DNA of 28,066 bases from CAG-238 sp963601575 (lineage in GTDB: Bacteria > Bacillota > Clostridia > Peptostreptococcales > Anaerovoracaceae). The DNA is taken from NCBI GenBank assembly GCA_963601575.1, contig CAVCFO010000023.1:1-28066 (forward strand), given 5' to 3'. Positions 1 to 6,249 of this stretch are shown piece by piece (position 1 is the stretch's first letter; each line of letters begins with the position of its first letter). The position numbers were made by a program, and so were the translations under genes. The notes beneath the pieces were generated by a model. That model made no database searches and had not been told where the DNA came from. It saw only the letters and a program-made list of their open reading frames with translations.

Positions 1-224
1 AAGACCTCGGCTATACTGTAAAATACAAATTCTACAGAAGCACCAAGAAGGCGAAAGGCTACAAGGCAAAGATCGAAGGAACCGGCAAGACCTATACCAA
101 CACATCCGGCAAAAAAGGCACCAAGTACTACTACAAGGCCCGCGTGATGGTATACGATTCACAAGGCACGCTCGTTGCGAAGACGGCACTCACCCAGTGC
201 AAATACGCGTGCCGTACACGCTAG
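1..224 (+). CDS. C-terminal fragment of a secreted/surface protein with a fibronectin type III-like tail (5' end outside window)
   Basis: Reading from base 3 there is an open frame of 73 codons ending in TAG at 222-224; the start lies upstream of the window. The residues alternate short hydrophobic strands with Lys/Gly/Thr/Tyr-rich turns, and the stretch GKKGTKYYYKARV is the typical F/G-strand region of a fibronectin III-like fold. It resembles the C-terminal module of the protein at 19273-20694 (KKGKTYYVKIRAYK), and both chains end a few residues after a Lys/Cys-rich segment. In clostridial exported proteins such modules usually sit at the extreme C terminus behind a catalytic or binding domain. 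That domain is not visible here, so the function is unknown. The nucleic acid after the stop shows no standard terminator until 562-587. Confidence 0.7.
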   Translation, partial: DLGYTVKYKFYRSTKKAKGYKAKIEGTGKTYTNTSGKKGTKYYYKARVMVYDSQGTLVAKTALTQCKYACRTR

Positions 225-295
225 ATGCTTGGTAGAATCGCCCGTGGCGTTGTTGGCTACGGCGAGATTCCGCTTCGCTGAAAAAAACATATGAA

Positions 296-393
296 AAGCC
301 GGCAACAAAATTGCGGGAGCGCGATTCCGCAGGTGCAAACAAGAAATGTTTGCACCGAGGACTAAGCGCCGAGCAATTTATGTCTGCCGGCTT
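296..393. repeat. Long imperfect palindrome (about 98 nt), possible small RNA hairpin or REP-like element
   Basis: The outer arms AAGCCGGCA (296-304) and TGCCGGCTT (385-393) are exact inverted repeats. The middle arms ACAAAATTGC (305-314) and GCAATTTATGT (373-383) pair with one bulge. The inner arms GGTGCAAAC (332-340) and GTTTGCACC (348-356) pair perfectly around a 7-nt loop. The element lies in the 364-base gene-free stretch 225-588, which holds no convincing gene, and shares motifs with a second structure at 424-587. It could be a transcribed hairpin, a REP/MITE-like mobile repeat, or an elaborated terminator for the upstream gene. Confidence 0.55.
305..326 (+). repeat. 22-bp direct repeat, copy 1
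   Basis: A 22-base stretch beginning ACAAAATTGCGGGAGCGCG is found identically at 514-535. A second flanking motif, roughly CGCTTCGC...ATATGAAAAGC, is also shared (271-299 and 537-569). A third, GAGCAATTTATGTC, is at 371-384 and 424-437. Together they show that this intergenic region was built by duplication of a repeat unit. Confidence 0.7.
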
Positions 394-513
394 CTATTCA
401 ATTGAAATGTAATTTGCGTGCCAGAGCAATTTATGTCCTCGAAGCCTCCACGCGAACAGTTTTTCCGGGCGCATTCCAACGACGCTGAAGAGAAGTGGAC
501 AGCGAGCGTAGAG

Positions 514-535
514 ACAAAATTGCGGGAGCGCGATT
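514..535 (+). repeat. 22-bp direct repeat, copy 2
   Basis: This is identical to 305-326. It is followed by a CGCTTCGC motif and the ATATGAAAAGC motif that leads directly into the terminator stem at 562-587. It also pairs imperfectly with GCAATTTATGTC at 426-437, suggesting a second long hairpin from about 424 to 523. Confidence 0.7.
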
Positions 536-561
536 TCGCTTCGCGAGCAAGAAAATATATG

Positions 562-587
562 AAAAGCGGCTCCTCTGAGCCGCTTTT
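562..587. terminator. Bidirectional rho-independent terminator
   Basis: There is a perfect 11-bp stem, AAAAGCGGCTC (562-572) with GAGCCGCTTTT (577-587), around a 4-nt loop. The A-run on one side and T-run on the other make it usable from both strands. The stop codon of the minus-strand DUF4340 gene lies at 589-591, right next to it, so it ends the ABC operon. It may also stop any plus-strand transcript from the partial gene or the repeat region. Confidence 0.85.
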
Positions 588-588
588 C

Positions 589-1185
589 TTATTCCGCGTC
601 AGCCGCATCCTCCGCATCCTCCGCATCCTCATCATTCGCCGCCGCAAGCTCGCCTGCGCTGCATGAGAAGTAGTCAAGATACTCGCCGGTCACAAGATAT
701 ACAGAATAATCGTCTGCGCGAGTTGCGTAGTATTCTCCTGTGACCTCGTTTAGATCGCCCGTCAGGACTTCAACGGTCTCGCCATCTGCAGTTTCAAACG
801 AAATCCGGCTGTCAGGCTCGTCAAGCCCGTACTCTGAGTAGTCCGTCACATCCGTGAGCTTTCGGCTCGCGGTGATATTTGAGATGGCATAGGCCATTTC
901 GTTTATCGTATCCTGTTCAAGGGCAAAATCCTTATTGCCGGTCCAGGTCCAGTTTCCATCCTCGTCCTTTTCCAGTATGTATTCCGTATCATCGTAGCTC
1001 CAGGTGAGCTTTGAAACATCATCAGATGATACCGAAACAAAGCTTAGCGCCTGGCTGCTTTCTGCTTCATCGGCATCCGTTGCGGCCTTTACCGCAAGAG
1101 CATATCCGCCGACGGCAAGGAGCAGGCAGCCTGTGAGAATCGCAAACTTTACCGGCCGGCTTAGCTTTTTTTTCTTTTTATCCAT
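589..1185 (-). CDS. DUF4340 domain-containing membrane-anchored protein
   Basis: The protein has 198 aa. It starts with a very basic N terminus (MDKKKKKLSRP) and one hydrophobic anchor at about residues 13-33. A DUF4340-type extracellular domain follows, with the pattern 'V..L.W.YD..EY.LEKDEDGNWTW' and a later 'YGLDEP.S.I.F..ADGE' segment. The C terminus (about 180-198) is an Asp/Glu/Ala run of unknown role. Its start codon lies 8 nt inside the end of the upstream GldG-like gene and has a GGAGGAAA ribosome site, so the two are translationally coupled. DUF4340 proteins commonly accompany GldG-type ABC exporters; the biochemical role is unknown. At this length it probably has a single DUF4340 repeat, shorter than many relatives. 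Confidence 0.85.
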   Translation of the reverse strand: MDKKKKKLSRPVKFAILTGCLLLAVGGYALAVKAATDADEAESSQALSFVSVSSDDVSKLTWSYDDTEYILEKDEDGNWTWTGNKDFALEQDTINEMAYAISNITASRKLTDVTDYSEYGLDEPDSRISFETADGETVEVLTGDLNEVTGEYYATRADDYSVYLVTGEYLDYFSCSAGELAAANDEDAEDAEDAADAE

Positions 1186-2629
1186 GGATTTTCCTCCTTC
1201 TTACCCAAACATAGATTCCGGCTGCGATAAACCCGATCGGAATGATCCCAACCACAACCATCGTCCAGCGGCCAGTCTGTGCAGATGTCAGAGACAGGTA
1301 TTCGCTGGTTACGGTCTTTGCACGAATGGAAACGGAATCCTCGATTTCGCACATCCAGCCTATGGAGTTAAGTATAAGATCCGTATTTGCACCGGAAACT
1401 GCCGTGTCAATGCTTTCCTCGGCAATGGTGCTGCTCCCAAACCAAACCACTTTGCTGCCGTCTGCAGAGGATTCGGCTGCTGCCGCAAGGGCAAAGCCCT
1501 CATCGCCTGCATCTATATCGCCGTCTTCTTTCTCTGCTTTTGTGGCGCTTATGCCATCAAGCTTTGAGTAAGCGCTGCTCGTGGTAGAAAGAAGCGCGGT
1601 CGCCTCTATTTCGGATGCAGAGCTGATCTCAAGCCCCTGTGCCACCGGAATGAGTATATAGTAGCCGCCCTCTGCAATCGGGTCGGTGATCTGGTGGCTC
1701 TCAATCTCAGGCATCAGGTAATTCGGGTAGTTTCCCATGAAATAGCTATTGTCATCCTCCACAACCATGCCCTCCACAGCTTCGATTCCGTACTTTGCCA
1801 TCATGCCCTCCAGGTTTTCGAGGTTCTCGGCATCACAGTCGGTGAAAAGCATGAGATTTCCGCCTTCCGAAAGGTAACTTTCAATCTTTTTTATCTCCTT
1901 TGCGGAAATATCCCTCGCGGGGCTATATATAATCAGCGACTCGCAGTCCTGAGGAACGCTGTCCTCAGAAAGAAGATTTAGCTCCGAAAGCAGGAGATTT
2001 TCGTTTTCCATGCTTGCTTCAAGGCTCGTCGGAATCGTATCCTCGCCGTGCCCCGTCAGGTAATATACCCGGCTTTGCGCATCCGTAGAAACATAGTTTA
2101 TCGCAGAGGTAAGGGCGCTCTCCCCGCCGTATTCAACCGTTTCGTTGTAATTCTCGTCATAGGAATAGCTAAAAATGTCATAATAGCTTATAAAGCGGGA
2201 CTTGCTCTCATCCGAGTTGACCACCACGAGACTGTTGTTATAAATCTCGCCGGAGGTATACTGCCCCGCAAAGCTTGGATTTTCAACGGGATCGACCTTT
2301 TCGTAGGTGAAATTTTTGCTAAGGTCTGCGTAGCTTTCAAGAAGATGCAAAACCGTGTCGTCCTCGCTTCCGTCCTGCACGATCCAGTAGGCTTTTACCG
2401 GTTCTTCGAGGCCGGTGAGAATTTGCTCCGTCTGCTCGCTTATGGAATACAGGTCATCGCTCGTCATGTCGAAGCTGGTATATTTTAGCGGCAGAGCCGA
2501 AACAGCCATGTTGATGACCACAAGTATTGCAAGAACCACAGCCGTAGTTCCCACGGTATAGGTTCCTATGCGAAATTTTTTCTGAGCCGCCGTATTTTTG
2601 ATTTTTTCTTTCAAATTTAGCTTTGCCAT
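1178..2629 (-). CDS. GldG-family ABC transporter auxiliary protein
   Basis: The protein has 483 aa. The start is set at the ATG at 2629, because AGGAGG lies 8 nt upstream and the ATG overlaps the permease stop codon (TAATG). A longer GTG start at 2638 would put the ribosome site inside the gene. There is an N-terminal membrane segment near residues 20-43, and a large extracytoplasmic domain with the GldG-type features 'TSDDLYSISEQTEQILTGLE' and 'VYYLTGHGED', and 'GGNLMLFTDCD'. A C-terminal membrane segment ending in RRRKIHG follows. This matches the ABC-transporter auxiliary family (PF09822) that partners GldA/GldF-like subunits. The substrate is unknown. Known for the family: it is named after Flavobacterium gliding proteins, but clostridial members need not have any link with gliding. 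Confidence 0.88.
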   Translation of the reverse strand: MAKLNLKEKIKNTAAQKKFRIGTYTVGTTAVVLAILVVINMAVSALPLKYTSFDMTSDDLYSISEQTEQILTGLEEPVKAYWIVQDGSEDDTVLHLLESYADLSKNFTYEKVDPVENPSFAGQYTSGEIYNNSLVVVNSDESKSRFISYYDIFSYSYDENYNETVEYGGESALTSAINYVSTDAQSRVYYLTGHGEDTIPTSLEASMENENLLLSELNLLSEDSVPQDCESLIIYSPARDISAKEIKKIESYLSEGGNLMLFTDCDAENLENLEGMMAKYGIEAVEGMVVEDDNSYFMGNYPNYLMPEIESHQITDPIAEGGYYILIPVAQGLEISSASEIEATALLSTTSSAYSKLDGISATKAEKEDGDIDAGDEGFALAAAAESSADGSKVVWFGSSTIAEESIDTAVSGANTDLILNSIGWMCEIEDSVSIRAKTVTSEYLSLTSAQTGRWTMVVVGIIPIGFIAAGIYVWVRRRKIHG

Positions 2630-3327
2630 TAGCTCCACCTCCTTTTTTCAAGGCTTTGGATCGTCAGGAAAACGAAGAGCGCAATTGCCGACAGGTAAAA
2701 TACCACATCGCTTAGGTTCAGTATTCCGTAGACGAAATTGTCCAGCCTGTCAAAGAGGCTGAGGCTTGCGATGAGGTCGCTCCCAAGAGGCAGATATGTT
2801 GCAAGGCTGCTGCTCAGAAAATTGATAAGCATCACCAGAAACGATATACCCGCCGCCAGAGGCTGACTCTCCGTAAGGGAAGAAATGAACATCCCAAGGG
2901 CAAGGAGCGAGCCACCCAGCAAAATAAATCCAAGCATCGCCGCAGCGCTTACCCTAAGCGAAACGCTGCCATATAGCTTCAAAATCAGCGGATAAAGGCT
3001 TGCCGGAATCAGCGGAACTGCGAAAACAGCAAGCAGAGCAAGGTATTTTCCTGCGACGATTTTCGGCATTCCGATAGGCAGGGCGTATAGGAGCCTGTCT
3101 GTCTTTTGCTTTCTTTCCTCCGCAAAGGTTTTCATGGTTACGATAGGCGCAATCAAAAGAAAGATAAATGCAGTATTTCCAAGCACATATTCGTAGTTTG
3201 GATAGTAGCCCACAAGGCATACGCTCATGGTATAAATTCCGATAATCAGCAGCAGAAAAGCTGCAAAGGCGTAGCCCGTTATGGAAGTAAAATAGGATCT
3301 AAATTCCCTGAGAAAGATCGCTTTCAT
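2629..3327 (-). CDS. ABC-2 type permease (GldF-like)
   Basis: The protein has 232 aa and about six membrane helices. The start is placed at MKAIFLREFRSYF (ATG at 3327), which has AGGAGG 9 nt upstream. The open frame continues 318 bases further upstream, but that part is only the Arg/Lys-rich shadow of the repeats in the ATPase gene. The N-terminal 'REFRSYFTSITGYAFAAFLL' segment and the later 'FAEERKQKTDRLLYALPI' loop are typical of ABC-2 exporter permeases of the GldF/NosY type. The gene overlaps the end of the ATPase gene by 29 nt and the start of the GldG-like gene by 1 nt, so all three are coupled. It forms the membrane channel of the exporter; the cargo is unknown. Confidence 0.9.
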   Translation of the reverse strand: MKAIFLREFRSYFTSITGYAFAAFLLLIIGIYTMSVCLVGYYPNYEYVLGNTAFIFLLIAPIVTMKTFAEERKQKTDRLLYALPIGMPKIVAGKYLALLAVFAVPLIPASLYPLILKLYGSVSLRVSAAAMLGFILLGGSLLALGMFISSLTESQPLAAGISFLVMLINFLSSSLATYLPLGSDLIASLSLFDRLDNFVYGILNLSDVVFYLSAIALFVFLTIQSLEKRRWS

Positions 3328-4417
3328 CTTCTGCCGCCTCCTTTCTACCCTGCGCTTCGGCAGCCTGAGCAGGTGACGCTTCCGGTTCTGATTCAGAGGC
3401 CGAAGTTTCCGGCTCAGTCTCAGCTTTTGGTACCGTTTCCGGCTCTGGCTCCGAGTCTGTAGCCTCCGGTTCAGTCTCAGCTTTTGGTACCGTTTCCGGC
3501 TCTGGTTCCGAGTCTGTAGCTTCCGGTTCAGTCTCGACCTTTGGTGACATTTCAGGCGCAGGCGCAGGCTCCGTGTCTGTAGTTTCCGGCGCAGAGCCTG
3601 CTTCCGGCGCAGAGCCTGCTTCCGTCGCTGTTTCTGCCTCCGCATCCACGCTCACAGCCGCAGTTTGGACCGTCTCCGGAAGCGGAATCTGATCCACGCT
3701 TGCGATTTCGCCGGTAAGCTCCAGGAAAATTTCCTCAAAGCTCATAGGCGCATACTTTTCTTCTAGCGCTTCCGGCGTGTCGTCTGCCACGAGCTTTCCC
3801 TTTGCGATAACCAGAAGTCTGTCACAAACCGAGCGGACTTCCGACAGAATGTGGCTGCTGAGAATTACGGTATGCTCCTTGCCAAGCTCCTTGATGAGCT
3901 GGCGAATTTCGATAATCTGCCTTGGGTCAAGTCCAACGGTCGGTTCGTCCAAAATGATGATTTCCGGATCCCCTACGAGAGCCTGAGCGAGCCCCACTCG
4001 CTGCATATAACCCTTGGAAAGGTGCTTGATGAGTCTGCCGGAAACATCCGCAAGCTGGGTCAGGGCGATAATTGCCGCTAGATGCTCATCCCGCTTTTCC
4101 TTTGCGACATTCTTCGCCGCGGCGACGAATTTCAGATATTCAATTACCGTCATGTCAAGATATAGAGGCGGCTGCTCCGGCAGATAGCCGATGCGGCTTT
4201 TGGCTTCCTTTGCGTCCTCGAAGATGTCGAGGCCGTCGATAGAAACCTGGCCGCTTGTGGCAGCAAGGCATCCTGTCAGGATGTTCATGGTGGTGGATTT
4301 CCCGGCGCCGTTAGGCCCCAGGAACCCATAGACGTGCCCGGGCTCGATGGTAAAGGTCAGGTCGCAGACGGCTCTGCGCCCGCCATAGTCCTTGCACAAA
4401 TTTTTCACTTCAATCAT
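3299..4417 (-). CDS. ABC transporter ATP-binding protein with Glu/Pro repeat tail (GldA-like)
   Basis: The protein has 372 aa. The start ATG at 4417 (MIEVKNLCKDYGG) has an AAAGGA site 8 nt upstream; the frame is open a little further, but without a ribosome site. Walker A GPNGAGKS is at residues 34-41, the signature LSKGY at 133-137, Walker B with ILDEPT at 155-160, and the H-loop His at 189. The ATPase domain ends near residue 237. An unusual tail of about 135 residues then follows, rich in Glu, Pro, Thr and Ala, with a 19-residue repeat (for example PKAETEPEATDSEPEPETV) present twice and degenerate copies around it. The first gene of the operon, it supplies ATP hydrolysis for the ABC-2 permease and GldG-like partner downstream. 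Typical homologues lack this tail; it is predicted to be disordered. Confidence 0.92.
   Translation of the reverse strand: MIEVKNLCKDYGGRRAVCDLTFTIEPGHVYGFLGPNGAGKSTTMNILTGCLAATSGQVSIDGLDIFEDAKEAKSRIGYLPEQPPLYLDMTVIEYLKFVAAAKNVAKEKRDEHLAAIIALTQLADVSGRLIKHLSKGYMQRVGLAQALVGDPEIIILDEPTVGLDPRQIIEIRQLIKELGKEHTVILSSHILSEVRSVCDRLLVIAKGKLVADDTPEALEEKYAPMSFEEIFLELTGEIASVDQIPLPETVQTAAVSVDAEAETATEAGSAPEAGSAPETTDTEPAPAPEMSPKVETEPEATDSEPEPETVPKAETEPEATDSEPEPETVPKAETEPETSASESEPEASPAQAAEAQGRKEAAEDESDLSQGI
3411..3524 (-). repeat. Two tandem 57-bp coding repeats in the ABC ATPase tail
   Basis: 3411-3467 and 3468-3524 differ at only three positions, and degenerate copies lie on both sides (about 3381-3410 and 3525-3583). 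A second, exact 18-bp tandem repeat is at 3584-3601 and 3602-3619. All are in frame (19 and 6 codons), so copy-number change would lengthen or shorten the tail without breaking the protein. Confidence 0.85.
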
Positions 4418-4447
4418 TGCGTGCGTCCTTTCATATAAAATAGAATA

Positions 4448-4474
4448 AATCAAGCTTTATTCTAAAGCTTGATT
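4448..4474. promoter_or_regulatory. 27-nt perfect palindrome over the -10 box: candidate operator (or terminator hairpin)
   Basis: AATCAAGCTTT (4448-4458) and AAAGCTTGATT (4464-4474) are exact inverted repeats with a 5-nt centre. On the minus strand the centre plus one base of the flanking arm is the -10 box of the promoter for the ABC operon. A dimeric repressor bound here would block polymerase. Alternatively the transcript of the upstream UPF0210 gene, which ends at 4591, could fold this hairpin as a weak terminator; the following bases are T-rich but not a clean T-run. Confidence 0.55.
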
Positions 4475-4487
4475 TTTCAAGGGTCAA
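4459..4487 (-). promoter_or_regulatory. Sigma-A-type promoter for the ABC exporter operon
   Basis: Reading the minus strand, -35 TTGACC (4487-4482) and -10 TAGAAT (4464-4459) are separated by 17 bp. The -10 box is 41 bases upstream of the ATPase start codon at 4417. It lies in the 173-bp gap after the UPF0210 gene. Confidence 0.7.
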
Positions 4488-4590
4488 TAGGCTTACGCAA
4501 TAACACATTTATATTTTAGACATGCAACACTTACGCGACAAATAGGCGCGTAAATCTTCAAAAAAACCACGAAAAATTCATTTGTTTTTT

Positions 4591-5949
4591 TTAGTTCTTT
4601 AGGCTCTGCATAGGAGCCGGGATTCTGCCGCCACGGTGAATCATCTTCGCAGAGGATTCTGTATGCAGCTTCATCACAGGGCCGCGGCCAAGAAGTCCGC
4701 CGAAGTCAAGCTCCTCTCCCTCGGAAAGGCCGATTGCAGGGATGAGACGAACCGCGGTGGTCTTTGAATTTACCATGCCGATTGCCGCTTCGTCTGCGAT
4801 TATGGCGGCCAGCGTTTCTGTTTCCGTTTCTCCCGGAACCACGATCATGTCAAGTCCCACGGAGCAAACAGCCGTCATTGCCTCTAGCTTTTCGATTGAA
4901 AGGCAGCCTGATCTTGCAGCCGCTATCATGCCTGCGTCCTCGGTAACCGGAATGAAAGCTCCGGACAGCCCGCCAACAGAGGATGATGCCATAACTCCGC
5001 CTTTTTTCACCGCATCGTTTAGCATTGCAAGAGCCGCGGTAGTACCGTGAGTTCCGCACTGCTCAAGGCCGATTTCTTCCAGTATATATGCCACCGAATC
5101 GCCGACCGCAGGAGTCGGAGCAAGGGAAAGGTCGATGATGCCAAAAGGTACTCCCAGCATACGGGAAGCCTCGGTTCCCACAAGCTGACCCATACGGGTG
5201 ATCTTAAATGCTGTCTTTTTGATCAGCTCCGCAACCTCGTTAAGAGGCGCATCGCCCGGGAGCTTGGAAAGAGCAGAGCGCACGACTCCGGGGCCGGAAA
5301 CTCCCACGTTCAGCACCACATCAGGTTCGCCTACGCCGTGGAAAGCACCCGCCATGAAAGGATTGTCCTCCGGCGCATTGCAAAATACTACTAGCTTTGC
5401 GGCTCCTATGCACTGGCGGTCCTTTGTCAGATTTGCTGCTTCCCTTATTACCCCGCCCATGATGCGAACCGCATCCATATTGATTCCGGCTTTCGTGGAG
5501 CCGATGTTTACGGACGAGCATACAAATTCAGTCTCGGAAAGGGCGCGAGGAATCGATTCGATGAGCTCTCTGTCTCCCGCGCTGAAGCCCTTTTGGACAA
5601 GAGCGCTATAGCCTCCGATGAAGTTTACACCAACATCTTTTGCCGCGCGATCGAGGGTCTTTGCATATTTTACCGGATCGCCGCCACTTGCAGCTACCAG
5701 CATCGCGATAGGGGTAACGCTGATTCGCTTATTTACGATGGGAATTCCGTATTTTTTTTCGATAAATTCTCCTGTAGATACCAAATCCTTGGCATTTGAG
5801 TAAATTTTGTTATATATTTTTTCGCAGGAACGGTCGATATCGCTATCCGCACAGTCAAGGAGCGAAATGCCCATTGTAATCGTCCGGATGTCGAGATTCT
5901 CCTCCTGAATCATGGTTATGGTTTCCATGATATCGTTGAAATTTACCAT
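4591..5949 (-). CDS. PFL family protein (UPF0210 / DUF711)
   Basis: The protein has 452 aa, close to the family's usual length of about 445-455. It is recognised by the N-terminal 'DIMETITMIQEENLDIRTITMGI' region, the 'VNIGSTKAGINMDAVRIMG' segment and the C-terminal 'MIHRGGRIPAPMQSLKN' tail, all conserved in UPF0210 proteins. The fold is said to resemble pyruvate formate-lyase-type barrels, but I see no glycyl-radical RVxGY motif near the C terminus, so radical catalysis is not supported. It follows the ACT-domain gene by 24 nt with GGAGG upstream. This ACT-UPF0210 pair is conserved across many Firmicutes, which points to a metabolite-responsive function that remains undefined. Confidence 0.93.
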   Translation of the reverse strand: MVNFNDIMETITMIQEENLDIRTITMGISLLDCADSDIDRSCEKIYNKIYSNAKDLVSTGEFIEKKYGIPIVNKRISVTPIAMLVAASGGDPVKYAKTLDRAAKDVGVNFIGGYSALVQKGFSAGDRELIESIPRALSETEFVCSSVNIGSTKAGINMDAVRIMGGVIREAANLTKDRQCIGAAKLVVFCNAPEDNPFMAGAFHGVGEPDVVLNVGVSGPGVVRSALSKLPGDAPLNEVAELIKKTAFKITRMGQLVGTEASRMLGVPFGIIDLSLAPTPAVGDSVAYILEEIGLEQCGTHGTTAALAMLNDAVKKGGVMASSSVGGLSGAFIPVTEDAGMIAAARSGCLSIEKLEAMTAVCSVGLDMIVVPGETETETLAAIIADEAAIGMVNSKTTAVRLIPAIGLSEGEELDFGGLLGRGPVMKLHTESSAKMIHRGGRIPAPMQSLKN

Positions 5950-5973
5950 TATTGCATAGCCTCCGTCTCTAAA

Positions 5974-6237
5974 TTAAATTCTGTGCATCGAGTTAAAAAT
6001 ATCCTCATGCATTACATGAACTACCATGTCTGCAGCAGCTTCGCCGAGGCTCTTCTGAAGAGCGTCGATCTCGCATGTCATTTTGCTGATATCGATGACC
6101 ATTACCATGCAAAAATATCCGTCCAGGATTGACTGGGTAACCTCCAGCACATTGGCATTTTTGTCCGCGCAGGTGGTGGAAACGCGCGCGAGGATTCCAA
6201 CCATATCTTTGCCGACTACTGTTATAACTGCTTTCAT
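5974..6237 (-). CDS. ACT domain-containing protein (UPF0237)
   Basis: This is an 87-aa stand-alone ACT domain. MKAVITVVGKDMVGILARVS is the first strand and ligand-binding loop, and the rest follows the beta-alpha-beta-beta-alpha-beta plan. ACT domains usually bind amino acids as dimers, and UPF0237 members are nearly always next to UPF0210, as here. The AAGGAG ribosome site, 8 nt before the ATG, overlaps the stop region of the upstream radical SAM gene. It is therefore probably the sensor or regulatory subunit of the UPF0210 protein; the ligand is unknown. Confidence 0.93.
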   Translation of the reverse strand: MKAVITVVGKDMVGILARVSTTCADKNANVLEVTQSILDGYFCMVMVIDISKMTCEIDALQKSLGEAAADMVVHVMHEDIFNSMHRI

Positions 6238-6249
6238 TTGTATATCTCC

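Noticed and set aside
378..677. Overlapping open frames on both strands in the intergenic repeat region (378-677 minus, 418-666 plus)
   Set aside because: They run through the hairpin repeats, the terminator and the end of the DUF4340 gene, have no convincing ribosome site and encode Arg-rich or repeat-derived peptides.
3328..3645. Arg/Lys-rich N-terminal extension of the ABC permease
   Set aside because: It is the out-of-frame shadow of the 57-bp repeats in the ATPase tail. The permease has a good ribosome site and a canonical start at 3327.
4531..4553. Short inverted repeat TTACGCG/CGCGTAA between the UPF0210 and ABC operons
   Set aside because: A 7-bp stem with a 9-nt loop, not followed by a T-run and not aligned with the promoter; too weak to call.
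4591..5949. UPF0210 protein as a glycyl-radical enzyme activated by the neighbouring radical SAM protein
   Set aside because: No RVxGY-type glycyl-radical motif near the C terminus, and the radical SAM protein looks Elp3-like rather than like a PFL activase.
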